Source: Myxococcaceae bacterium
GTDB taxonomy: Bacteria; Myxococcota; Myxococcia; Myxococcales; Myxococcaceae
Assembly (NCBI GenBank): GCA_004173515.1
Contig: SECN01000023.1
Coordinates: forward strand, 42,015-106,014
DNA: 64,000 nucleotides
Reading direction: 5' to 3'
The notes below the pieces were generated by a model, which had not been told where the DNA came from, made no database searches, and was given only the letters and a program-made list of their open reading frames with translations. Both the position numbers and the translations under genes were made by a program. Positions 45,668-54,413 of this stretch are shown here, one piece after another. Positions within the stretch are counted from its first letter, which is position 1, and each line of letters begins with the position of its first letter.

Positions 45668-47822
45668 CTACAATTGGATCTTGAACCCGCCGATGAGCGT
45701 GCGGGGCGCGTTGGGGCGGGCGCCGTAGGGACGGCGTCCGACGATGACCGCCTCGTCCAGCAGGTTGCGGCCGCTCACGTAGAGCTGCCCCCAGCGGGTG
45801 ACGTTCCAGCTCGCGTTCACATCGAAGGTCAGGAGGGCGCCTGTCTTCACGCCCTCGGGAATCTCTCCCTGGCCGGCCTCCTCGCGCATGCTGGCCAGGT
45901 ACGTGGTGCTGATGAAGGCACCCCAGCGCGCACCCTCCACGCCCACCGACGCGTAGAGCTGGTGGCGGGGCACGTACGGCAGTTCGTCCCCCGCCATCAC
46001 GTTGCCGAACTGCGGGTCGGACGAACGGAAGTCATTGAGCAGCTTCGTGCGGGTGAACGTGTACGCCACCGTCAGCGGGAAGGTGATGCCGCCGCCCGGA
46101 CGGAAGGTCTTCTCCGCGAAGGCCTCCAGGCCGTAGATGTTCGCCGCGCCCGCGTCCACCTGCCGGTCCAGGTTGTCGTTGAGACAGCCATTGGAGAAGG
46201 TGCAGACGTCGGTGAGGTTGGAGTAGTCATTGAAGAAGCCCACCACCTCGAAGCGCTCGCCCCGGCGGGACCAGCGCGCGCCGGCCTCGTAGTTGATGCT
46301 CTTCTCCGCGGACACTTCCTGGGGCTGTCCCGGCGCGGGCGGGGAGAAGCCCCTGTAGGCGCCCGCGAACAGGCCCAGCACCGGGTTGAGGGCGCCGTAC
46401 ACGCCCACGCCCGGCATCAGCGCCTCCAGCGAGCCGTTCTCCACGGTGCCCGCCAGCTTGTCGTGGGACCTGGAGCGGATGATCTCCAGGCGCACGCCCG
46501 GCGTCACCACCAGCGGGCCCCAGGCGATGGCGTCCGTCGCGTGCAGCGCGAGCGCGTGCGTGGAGTCCTTGTTGTCGGCGGTGACCTGCGTGGTGCCGCC
46601 CTCGGGGACCAGCTCCCCGCCCACCATCAGGAAGCCATCCTGGGTGTGGCGGCGGTCGATGCTGTCGTAGTGGTAGCGCACGCCGAACTCGGCGTTGTGT
46701 GACAGCGGGCCGGTCTTCGCGCGACGTCGTCACCGCGACGTCGCGCCCTTCCAGCACGTGGCTGAGCACCGCCTGCGTGCGGTGCCACTGCATGTGGTCG
46801 AACTGGCTGGCCTTGTAGCGGCGCAGCGGGTCGGCGGCGAAGTCCGCGTCCGACAGGCCCAGGTACGTTTCGTTGGAGCCTTCGTCGGAGTAGCCCAGCT
46901 TGAGCTGGAGCGTCTGGCGCAGCTCGCCGTCCGGCACCAGCCGGTAGCGCGCCTTGGCCATCCATTCGTTGCGGTGGAAGCCGGTGGAAGCGTCGCTGTT
47001 GTCGATGTCCTTGAAGCCGCTGCTGCGCAGGTGGATGCCTTCGATGAGGAAGCCCGCGCGCTCGGTGCTCGCGCCGAAGTAGCCGTGCGCCTTGCCATAG
47101 AGGTACTGGCCGCCCGCGAGGTCCAGGCCGAAGGACTCCTGCGCCGGGATGTCCCGGGTGATGAGGTCCACGGAGCCGCCCACCGTCTGCGGGCCCTGCT
47201 GGATGGAGGAGGGGCCCTTGAGCACGCGCACCGACTGCATGCGCGTCATCAGGGGGAAGTAGTAGGCGGCGGGCGCGGAGTAGGGCGCCGGCCCGAAGAG
47301 GATGCCGTCCTCCAGCAGCGTGACCTTCTTGCTGCGGTCCGGGTTCACACCGCGCAGGCCCAGGTTGGGCCGCAGGCCGAAGCCGTCCTCGCCTCGACCG
47401 TACACGCCCGGCACGGACTGGAGGATGGCCTGGGGGTCGTCCAGCTCATAACGCTGGAGCTTCTCCGGCTTGAGGATGTGGATGGAGCCGCTCGTCTTCG
47501 CCTCGGACGTGCCCACCACGACGCTTTCGAACCTGCGGGAGTCCTCCGGCGCCACCTCCACGACGGGCGCGTCGGAGGGCGCGGGCGTCTGCTCCGCCGG
47601 TGCGGCGGGCTCAATGGAAGCGGCTGGCGCGGCGGCGGCCGGCTCGGTCGCGGGCTGCTCGGAGACGGGCGGCGGATCCACCGGGGCGGCCTGGGGGGCC
47701 GGGACGGGCGCGGCCTCCGCTGGCGGCGGAAGCGGGTCCTGCGGGGGCGCGAGCGTCCGTGCCTGGGCCGACGAGGAGACGACGAAGCAAACCACCGTGA
47801 CTGCCCAGGTCCGTGCACCCAT
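45668..47822 (-). pseudogene. FecA-like TonB-dependent receptor, frameshifted with a likely internal loss
   Basis: An outer-membrane receptor of the FecA type. The N-terminal frame has a signal peptide ending SSSAQA, a Pro/Ala-rich linker and a TonB plug: QAILQSVPGVYGRGEDGFGL, RPNLGLRGVNPDRSKKVTLL, VRVLKGPSSIQQGPQTVGGS. It runs through the early barrel to GRDVAVTTS. The rest (TGPLSHNAEFGVRYHYD to the terminal GGFKIQL) is in another frame. The junction is near 46714-46730, next to an 8-bp inverted repeat. The total is 718 codons, short for FecA, and the loop expected after VAVTT is absent, so bases were probably lost. It lies 111 bp behind the delta-60 lipoprotein gene. Confidence 0.85.
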
Positions 47823-47933
47823 GAAACGAAGACTCCCGGAGGTACGTGCGAAGAAGCGCGGCGGTCGCCCGGGACGACGGGGAAGGTCCCCGCCGGCCCC
47901 GGAGGACCGCCGCTTACCGCGACTGCGTCAGCC

Positions 47934-49481
47934 CTACTGCGCTTCGGCGGCGCCCGCGATGACGATCTTGCCGTCGGACTGGACGACGACGCTGCGCGCC
48001 GCCTCATCCAGCTTGCCGACGACGACGTTCACCGTGACGATGCCACCCGTGCCGAAGGTGGTATCGCGCGTGCCGTCCAGGTTGAAGCGCGCGACGGCGG
48101 TCAGGTTGTCACCGCCCTCGGTGACGAAGCCCGTGGCGTACACCTTGCCGTCCTGGCCGAAGGTCACGCCCCAGGCGCGGTCGTTGGTCGTCTCGGAGAA
48201 GGGCACCGCGTTGGCGAACTCCGCGCCCGTCGCGACGTTGCGGATGAGCAGGACGGCGTCGTCGTCCTCTCCGCCACCCGCGCGGTAGCCCGCGGCGGCC
48301 ACGTACTCGACACCGCCCACTTCGGCGTGCGCCACGTCGAAGAACGCCTCGTCCGGACGGCCGAAGTCGTACAGCTTGTAGCCTTCGTTGAAGCCGGGCG
48401 TCGTGGCCGGCTGGCCGTCCCTGGTCACCTGCACCGCCATGGCCTGGATGTTGCCGGCCGTCGGGGTGCCGCTGCCCACCATGAACACGCCGTCGTCCTT
48501 GAGGCCCACCGCGTCACGGCCGCGGTCGTTGTCGCCGGCCAGGTCCAGGATGAACGCGCCGTTGGTGCCGTAGGTGGTGTCCAGCACGCCCGCCGCCGAG
48601 TAGCGGAAGGAGATGAGGTCCACCGTGTTGCCGGCCACGCCCGCCGCGCGGCCGTAGCCGGTGGTGACGTAGGAGCCCGTGGTCTGCGGGACGGCGGCGT
48701 AGGCCTCGGACAGGCCCCATTCCTTCGTCGCGTCGTTGGTGGCGAACGGCGCGGAGTTCACCACGCCCTTGGAGCCGAAGGTGGCGTCCACCGTGCCGGT
48801 GTCGGTGAGGCGCAGCAGCACGATGCGGTTGGCGCTCTGGGCGCCCACGCCCGTGGGCTGGTTCAGGTAGCCGGCGGAGAGGATCTTCCCGTCCGCCTGC
48901 ACGCTGCCGTGGCGCGCGGAGTCACCCAGCCCGCCGATGTCCAGCCAGTACATGCCCTTGCGCGCGGGGGAGACGGCGCCCGCGTTGAAGGTCTCATCCA
49001 GCGCGCCGTTGGCGGTGATGCGCGCGATGACGCGGTCGGTGTCCGTGCGCGTGCCTTCCGCCTTCTTGGTGGCGAACACCACCAGGCGGTCCTGCGTGTC
49101 GCGGTCCGCGGACCAGATGGCGTCGCGCACCGTGCCCGCGCCCGTGCCCAGGCTCACCCGCGCGATGCCGTTGCCGCTCGTGCCGAAGGTGTTGTCCACC
49201 GTGCCGTTGGTGTTGAGGCGCACGAACGCGAGGTCCGTGTCCGGCGTGGTGGCGGTGCCGGCGTCGGTGCCCGCGTCCGTGTTGGTCCCGGCGTCGGTGT
49301 TGGTGCCCGCGTCGGTGTTGGTGCCCGCGTCCGTGCCCGCGTCCGTCTGCGAGCCCGCGTCCGGCGTGGGGGTGGGCTCTTCGTCATCGCCGCAGGCGCC
49401 CAGCGCGGACGCGGTGATGCCCAGGACCAGCATGCTGGGCAGCAGCTTCTTGAAGCTCCGGTGCTTCCTCTGATTCGACAT
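47934..49481 (-). CDS. Delta-60-repeat beta-propeller lipoprotein of the iron island
   Basis: A 515-residue surface lipoprotein with a lipobox (ASALGAC) followed by an acidic Asp/Ala/Gly/Thr repeat linker. The body has delta-60 repeats of the form D-x-T-F-G-x-x-G (DNTFGTSGNGI, DATFGSKGVV, DTTYGTNGAF, DTTFGTGGIV) with VQADGKIL and VQSDGKIVIAG strands, a predicted beta-propeller. GAGGG precedes the ATG. The gene has a Fur-like palindrome 25 bp upstream and is first in the unit with the FecA-like receptor. It may help capture the iron source at the surface (inference). Confidence 0.85.
   Translation of the reverse strand: MSNQRKHRSFKKLLPSMLVLGITASALGACGDDEEPTPTPDAGSQTDAGTDAGTNTDAGTNTDAGTNTDAGTDAGTATTPDTDLAFVRLNTNGTVDNTFGTSGNGIARVSLGTGAGTVRDAIWSADRDTQDRLVVFATKKAEGTRTDTDRVIARITANGALDETFNAGAVSPARKGMYWLDIGGLGDSARHGSVQADGKILSAGYLNQPTGVGAQSANRIVLLRLTDTGTVDATFGSKGVVNSAPFATNDATKEWGLSEAYAAVPQTTGSYVTTGYGRAAGVAGNTVDLISFRYSAAGVLDTTYGTNGAFILDLAGDNDRGRDAVGLKDDGVFMVGSGTPTAGNIQAMAVQVTRDGQPATTPGFNEGYKLYDFGRPDEAFFDVAHAEVGGVEYVAAAGYRAGGGEDDDAVLLIRNVATGAEFANAVPFSETTNDRAWGVTFGQDGKVYATGFVTEGGDNLTAVARFNLDGTRDTTFGTGGIVTVNVVVGKLDEAARSVVVQSDGKIVIAGAAEAQ
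49254..49355. repeat. In-frame 18-bp repeats encoding a DAGTNT linker
   Basis: The minus strand encodes repeated DAG-T/N-T units behind the lipobox of the delta-60 lipoprotein. The central copies share GCGTCGGTGTTGGTGCCC. Such a repeat can change length by slippage and acts as a spacer from the membrane. Confidence 0.85.
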
Positions 49482-49505
49482 GGATACCCTCGGGTGGGTT
49501 GGGCT

Positions 49506-49530
49506 GAAAGTGAGAACGATTCTCATTTTC
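49506..49530 (-). promoter_or_regulatory. Fur box for the delta-60/FecA operon
   Basis: A 25-bp near-perfect palindrome: the core TGAGAA-CGA-TTCTCA (49511-49525) is perfect, and the flanks GAAA and TTTC also pair. It matches the Fur consensus closely and lies 25 bp before the lipoprotein ATG. Confidence 0.8.
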
Positions 49531-49611
49531 AACAACGGCGACGGGGGCGCTTGAGTAGTCGTGGGGGTGATTGAAGTCAAGGCGACAACCGATGCCGCAG
49601 GCGGTCGAATC

Positions 49612-49630
49612 GAGAATGATTGTCAGTCTC
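49612..49630 (+). promoter_or_regulatory. Fur-like box for the imelysin/HTTM operon
   Basis: GAGAATGATTGTCAGTCTC, with GAGA/TCTC ends, lies 25 bp before the imelysin ATG. With the box at 49506-49530 it makes a divergent iron-controlled promoter pair. Confidence 0.65.
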
Positions 49631-49654
49631 AAGTGACGTGATACTGCGAAGCGC

Positions 49655-50786
49655 ATGCTCTTTTCGCGAACCCGTCCTGATGCGCCCTCCCGTTGGGGAG
49701 TGAGGGCCCTGGCGTTCACCGCGGTGCTGTGCGTGGCGTGCAGCGACAGCAAACCGAAGCCGGTGGAGCCCGACCCACTGCCCCCGGGCGAGACGGATGT
49801 GCGCGCGGAGCTGTTGAGCGCGACGGGCGCGTGCATCCTGGGCACGGCGCGCGACTTCCTGCCGAAGGCCACGGCGCTGCGGGCGGCGACGGCGGCGTTG
49901 CGTGACGCGCCGGACGCGGCGGCGGTGGCGGCGGCGCGCACGGCGTTCCACGAGGCGATGGATGTGTGGCAGGTGATGGAGCCGATGCAGGTGGGGCCGG
50001 CGGCGCCTCGCAGCAGCCCGGGCGGCGCGGAGATCCGCGACAACATCTATTCGTTCCCGCTCATCAACCGGTGCTCCGTGGAGGAGCAGATCGTCTCGAA
50101 GGGCTACGAGTCGGCCAGCTTCTCCTCCAGCCTGGTGACGCGGCGCGGGTTCGTGGCGCTGGAGTACCTGCTGTTCCACGAGGGCGCGGAGACGGCGTGC
50201 GGCCCCAACTCGGCCATCGTGGCGCAGGGGACGTGGGCGGCGCTGAGCGCGGAGGAGCGGGCGGCGCGCAAGCGGGCGTACGCGGCGGTGGTGGGGGCGG
50301 ACGTGAGCCTGCGCGCGCAGGCGCTGGTGGATGCGTGGGCTCCGGAGGGCGGCAACTTCCAGAAGACGCTGGCCACGGCGGGGTCGGGCAACACGGTGTT
50401 CCCGTCCACGCAGGTGGCGCTCAACGTGATGAGCGACGCCCTCTTCTACGTGGAGCGCGAGGGCAAGGACCAGAAGCTGGCCCGGCCGCTGGGGCTGCGC
50501 GACTGCTCGTCGGCCACGTGCCCGGAGCTGTTGGAGTCGCAGTTCGCGGGCCGCTCGAAGCAGAACCTCATCCAGAACGTGAAGGATGCGCCAGGAGGTG
50601 CTGGAGACGGAGGCGGCGCTGGCCGCGGTGGAGGAGTCGGACCTGCGGCAGGCGCTGGTCGACGACAAGGCGTCCGTGCAGCGGCTCTACGACGACTTCA
50701 AGGGCATCACGGACCTCTTGAAGACAGACTTCATCACCACGCTGGACCTGGAGCCGCCCGCGGGCCTCGAGGGAGACAATGACTGA
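49655..50786 (+). pseudogene. irpA: Imelysin/IrpA-family iron-regulated lipoprotein, frameshifted near its 3' end
   Basis: A periplasmic lipoprotein of the imelysin (peptidase M75/IrpA) family, thought to bind iron or haem. It starts ATG 49655, with lipobox LCVACSD. Recognisable parts are AARTAFHEAMDVWQVMEPMQ, EIRDNIYSFPLINRCSVEEQ and GFVALEYLLFHEG. After SKQNLIQNVK (about 50584) the frame is lost; the final 66 residues (QEVLETEAALAAVEESDLRQ ... DFITTLDLEPPAG) lie in another frame from 50586. Coding bias is strong on both sides, so a small indel or a short deletion is likely. The 3' end overlaps the HTTM gene by 8 bp. Confidence 0.82.
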
Positions 50787-52230
50787 GTCCGTTGGAGGCG
50801 GGGACGTGACGTCCTCGCGTCCATGGGCACGGCCGTGGGCACGCCTGCTGGCGCCCCGGGACATCGCCGCGCTGGCGGCGTTCCGGGTGGCGCTGGGCCT
50901 GCTCATCACCGTCTCCGCGATGCGCTTCCTGGCCTACGGCTGGGTGGGCGTCCTCTTCGCGCAGCCGAGGTTCCGCTTCACCTACTGGGGCTTCGGCTGG
51001 ATTCCGCCGCTGCCCCCGTGGGGGATGCCCGCGCTCTTCATGGTGCTGGGCGTGCTGGGCGTGTTGTTGATGGTGGGGTTGTTCTACCGGGTGACGGTGG
51101 TGCTGCTGTTCGCGGTGTTCGCCTACGTGCAGTTGTTGGACGTGACGAACTACCTCAACCACTACTACCTGGTGAGCCTGCTGCTGGCGTTGATGTGCTT
51201 CATTCCGGCGCACCGGGCCTTCTCCCTGGATGCGTGGCGCAATCCCTCGCTGAAGCGGGACTGGCTGCCGGCATGGTGCACATCCCTGCTGCGCTTCCAG
51301 GTGGCCGTCGTCTACGTGTTCGCGGGGCTGGCGAAGGTCACCTCCGACTGGCTGGTGCATGCGCAGCCGCTCAACATCTGGCTGGCCGCGCGCACGGGGC
51401 TGCCGTGGGTGGGGCCGCTCCTGGAGCAGCGGTGGGTGGCGTACGCGGCGGCCTGGGGCGGGATGCTGTTCGACAGCACCATCGTGCTGTTCCTGCTGTG
51501 GCGGCGCACGCGCCCGTTCGCGTACGGGGTCGTGCTGGGCTTCCACGCGGTGACGTTCGCGCTGTTCCCCATCGGGATGTTCCCCTTCATCATGGTGACG
51601 GGGGCGCTGGTGTTCTTCGACCCGTCGTGGCCGCGCGCGCTCTGGGCCCGGGTGCGGCGGCTTCCGTGGAAGCATGTCGTGCCTCCCCCGGAGGCCCCGG
51701 CGGCCGGCGTGCCCGGCTGGAAGGGGCGGGTGGCGCTGGGCGCGGCCCTGGTCTACGCGCTGCTCCAGGTGCTGCTGCCGCTGCGCACGCATGCCTATGG
51801 CGGCAACGTGCTCTGGCATGAGCAGGGCATGCGCTTCTCCTGGCGGGTGATGACGCGGGAGAAGAACGGCAGCGCGACGTTCATGGTGCGCGACCGCGTC
51901 ACCGGCCGGGAGTGGCACGTGCCGCCCAGCCAGTACCTCACGCGGTTGCAGGAGCGGGAGATGGCGGTGCAGCCGGACCTCATCCTGCAACTGGCCCACC
52001 GCATCGCGCGGGACTACGAGGCGACGACGCAGCACCCGGTGGAGGTGCGCGCCGACGTGCGGGTGTCGCTGAACGGCCGGCTGTCGGAGCCGCTGGTGGA
52101 TCCGACGGTGGACCTGTCGCGGGAGGAGGATGGCCTGGGGGCCAAGTCGTGGATCCTCCCCGCGCCCCGGACGCCGCCGGTGCACCTGCGCCCCACGCGC
52201 ACCGTCCGGGCCCGCGCTCCAGGCCCCTGA
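50779..52230 (+). CDS. HTTM (vitamin-K-dependent carboxylase-like) membrane protein, IrpB-like
   Basis: A 483-residue protein with about eight helices in the HTTM domain (DIAALAAFRVALGLLITVSA, NHYYLVSLLLALMCFIPAHR, FQVAVVYVFAGLAKVTSDWL). The end has a periplasmic-type domain with QGMRFSWRVMTREKNG and TGREWHVPPSQYLT, as in bacterial homologues of the vertebrate gamma-carboxylase. It overlaps the imelysin gene by 8 bp, so they are coupled. HTTM genes follow imelysin genes in several iron-regulated loci (irpA-irpB). A carboxylase activity is unproven in bacteria; the role is probably linked to iron uptake. Confidence 0.82.
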   Translation: MTESVGGGDVTSSRPWARPWARLLAPRDIAALAAFRVALGLLITVSAMRFLAYGWVGVLFAQPRFRFTYWGFGWIPPLPPWGMPALFMVLGVLGVLLMVGLFYRVTVVLLFAVFAYVQLLDVTNYLNHYYLVSLLLALMCFIPAHRAFSLDAWRNPSLKRDWLPAWCTSLLRFQVAVVYVFAGLAKVTSDWLVHAQPLNIWLAARTGLPWVGPLLEQRWVAYAAAWGGMLFDSTIVLFLLWRRTRPFAYGVVLGFHAVTFALFPIGMFPFIMVTGALVFFDPSWPRALWARVRRLPWKHVVPPPEAPAAGVPGWKGRVALGAALVYALLQVLLPLRTHAYGGNVLWHEQGMRFSWRVMTREKNGSATFMVRDRVTGREWHVPPSQYLTRLQEREMAVQPDLILQLAHRIARDYEATTQHPVEVRADVRVSLNGRLSEPLVDPTVDLSREEDGLGAKSWILPAPRTPPVHLRPTRTVRARAPGP

Positions 52231-52286
52231 CGCCCGGCGGGGTCTGGCATGCTCCCGCCCGGCGATTCAGCAAAGGAAGCCAGACC

Positions 52287-53258
52287 ATGAAACGGATGTT
52301 CGCGGGCGTGTTCGTCGTCGCCTCGTTGGGGGCCATGGGGTGCGGTGGGGCGAAGGCCCATGGGCCGGGCGCGGAGGCGGGCTCGGGCACGGCGCGGCAG
52401 TCGGTGGAGGACGCGCGCGCGGGCCTGAGGGCCGCCGACCAGGCCATGTCCGACGCGGCCTCCCAGACAGGCTCCGCGCAGGCCTTCGCGGACTTCGTCG
52501 CGGAGGACGCGGTGCTGCTGGTGGACGGGACGTACGCGCCCCGGGGACGCGAGGCCATCCGTGCCTGGTTCGCGGCGCATCCCCTGGAGCAGGAGGGGCG
52601 GGTGAAGTGGGCGCCCGTGCGCTGGGATGTCAGCGCGGACGGGACGTTGGGGTACTCGGTGGGCAACGTGTCGGTGGAGTCTGGCAACACGTCGGTGCGG
52701 CCGGCGGGGCGCTACATCGCGGCGTGGAAGCGTCAGCCGGGCGGGCCGTGGCGCGCGGTGGCGGTGGTGCAGAACGCGGCCAAGACGCCGATGACGCCGC
52801 CCGCGGGGTTCACGCCCTCGCACGTGCTGCCCGCGGCGGCACCGCGCACGGTGGCCCCCGCCGTGGCGCTGGAGGAGGCGAAGGCCGCGGACAGCGCCTT
52901 CTCCTCGATGTCCGTGAAGGAGGGCATGGGCAAGGCCTTCGCCGCCTATGCCGCGCCGGACGCGGTGTTGCTGGTGGGCGGCTCCGGCGTCTTCGGCCAC
53001 GACACCATCGCCAGGGCGTACGCGCCGTTCACGCTGGAGGCCATTGACCTGCGATGGGAGCCGGTGCTCGGGGACGCGGCGGCGTCGGGGGACCTCGCGT
53101 ACACGGTGGGCCGCGCGGTCTCCACCGGAAAGGGCGCGGATGGCGCGCCGGAGATCGACCACGTGAAGTACCTCACCGTGTGGCGTCGGCAGGCGGATGG
53201 ACAGTGGCGCTACGTCACCGACGGCGGCAACGCGAGCCCCGGTCCCAAGGGGCCCTGA
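52287..53258 (+). CDS. Lipoprotein with two SnoaL/DUF4440-like domains
   Basis: A 323-residue exported lipoprotein (lipobox LGAMGC). Two NTF2-fold domains follow, each with the DUF4440 pattern: AFADFVAEDAVLLVDGTYAP with GREAIRAWF in the first, AFAAYAAPDAVLLVGGSGVF with GHDTIARAY in the second. Each ends in an aromatic strand (YIAAWKRQPGGPWRAV; YLTVWRRQADGQWRYV). The duplication is internal. AAGGAAG lies upstream of the ATG. It may be the last gene of the imelysin/HTTM unit (56-bp gap), but a link to iron is not shown. Confidence 0.82.
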   Translation: MKRMFAGVFVVASLGAMGCGGAKAHGPGAEAGSGTARQSVEDARAGLRAADQAMSDAASQTGSAQAFADFVAEDAVLLVDGTYAPRGREAIRAWFAAHPLEQEGRVKWAPVRWDVSADGTLGYSVGNVSVESGNTSVRPAGRYIAAWKRQPGGPWRAVAVVQNAAKTPMTPPAGFTPSHVLPAAAPRTVAPAVALEEAKAADSAFSSMSVKEGMGKAFAAYAAPDAVLLVGGSGVFGHDTIARAYAPFTLEAIDLRWEPVLGDAAASGDLAYTVGRAVSTGKGADGAPEIDHVKYLTVWRRQADGQWRYVTDGGNASPGPKGP

Positions 53259-53315
53259 GCACGCGCCTCGTGCCCGATGCCGCGTGGACCCCGGGTGGCT
53301 CGCGCGGTGCGGACG

Positions 53316-54206
53316 TCAGCCCTTGAAGACGTGCTCCCGGTGCCACCGCAAATAGTGGGGGTGGGGTCGCCATTCGGGGCGCTCGGGCAGGTGCAGCTTG
53401 CGGTGGGGTTGGACGAGCCGGCCCAACTCCTCGGGCACGCCGCTCGTCGCCATGAGCACGCGGTGGTTGTCGTCGATGGAGATGAGGCCACGGTCGAACA
53501 TCCAGTGGACCGTTCCCGTCAGTGCCAGGCCGTTGCGAACGGAGTCCGGGCCATGTGAGGCCACGGGCTGGATGTGGGCCGCCTGGACCTCCGGTCTTCC
53601 TCCACCATTGATGAGTTTCAGTCCGGAGATGGCGCAGGTCTTGTCGTAGGCGCGGCGCACGTTGTGACGGAAGGCTTCGTCTCGGAAGGGCCGTGAGACA
53701 AGCAGTTGTTCCAGCGGGCGCTCCGGGTAGATGGGCAGGGGTTCCGCGACGCCCGGGAGGGGCGTGAGCTCCCACGGTGCGTACTTCCTGTCGAACCCCA
53801 GGCGGACGATGCGTTCGAACTCCCTGTCTTCCAGCGGGCGGACCGCGCGGCCAAAGGCGCCCTTGTTGGTGCTTCCATCCGGCTTGCGCAGCGCGGCCTC
53901 GTAGTAGAGGTCACCCGTGCGGAATGGCACGGGGTGGTCGAACTCCAGGAAGTCTTCGATGAGCGCGTAGGAGTGGCCGGGACGCGCCTTGTCCTCTTCC
54001 ACCTGCTGGACACGAGCGACGGCGAAGTACGCCTGCCGTCCGTCCGAACTCCCAGGCCCGCTGGCCCGGCGGGGTTCGTAATAGAGGACCATCTCTCCCA
54101 CAGCCGCCTCCACCTGGCGGAGGTACGTGCGCGGGAAGTGATAGCGGACCTCCGGCTGGTCGTCGTAGGCCGAACCCTCAGAGGTGGTGAAGACGGCCTT
54201 CGTCAT
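53316..54206 (-). CDS. HNH endonuclease with an N-terminal PUA/EVE-like reader domain, candidate type IV restriction enzyme
   Basis: A 296-residue protein. The C-terminal part (from about residue 190) is an HNH_2 domain: YDKTCAISGLKLINGGG, then EVQAAHIQPVASHGPDSVRN and GLALTGTVHWMFDRGLISID, with the expected His residues. The N-terminal 120 residues (YHFPRTYLRQVEAAVGEMVL, YYEPRR, YALIEDFLEF) resemble the EVE/PUA-like modules that read modified bases. Proteins with this layout cut DNA containing modified cytosine in some bacteria; this is not shown here. It stands alone, without a methyltransferase. Confidence 0.75.
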   Translation of the reverse strand: MTKAVFTTSEGSAYDDQPEVRYHFPRTYLRQVEAAVGEMVLYYEPRRASGPGSSDGRQAYFAVARVQQVEEDKARPGHSYALIEDFLEFDHPVPFRTGDLYYEAALRKPDGSTNKGAFGRAVRPLEDREFERIVRLGFDRKYAPWELTPLPGVAEPLPIYPERPLEQLLVSRPFRDEAFRHNVRRAYDKTCAISGLKLINGGGRPEVQAAHIQPVASHGPDSVRNGLALTGTVHWMFDRGLISIDDNHRVLMATSGVPEELGRLVQPHRKLHLPERPEWRPHPHYLRWHREHVFKG

Positions 54207-54331
54207 GCGCTCCCTCCCCGCGTCCCTTGGGCACCAGGTTAGGGCCCACGGCGCGGGGTGTACATGTGTCGGTGCCTCGCGGTGGCGCGGGGTCGCTCCC
54301 TCGCCGGCAATGTTTCAGTAAGATTCCGTAC

Positions 54332-54348
54332 ATAGCTGAAATAGCTGA
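54332..54348 (+). promoter_or_regulatory. Tandem ATAGCTGA repeats before the cellulase gene
   Basis: ATAGCTGA occurs twice, at 54332-54339 and 54341-54348 (9-bp period), in the AT-rich stretch 54310-54360 that must carry the cellulase promoter. It may be a regulator site. Confidence 0.35.
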
Positions 54349-54413
54349 TTAACCTTGTATCCCGGTCCCGGCCTCCGCATGAATGGTGACTCCCCCGAGG
54401 TGAGGAGTTCGTC

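Noticed and set aside
49254..49355. Short regular repeats, considered as a CRISPR array
   Set aside because: The period is 18 bp with no spacers, and the repeats are in frame as a DAGTNT linker behind a lipobox.
46695..49574. A 959-codon plus-strand frame antisense to the receptor and delta-60 genes
   Set aside because: It has low-complexity Arg/Gly/Val/His composition and crosses two well-identified genes and their promoter side.
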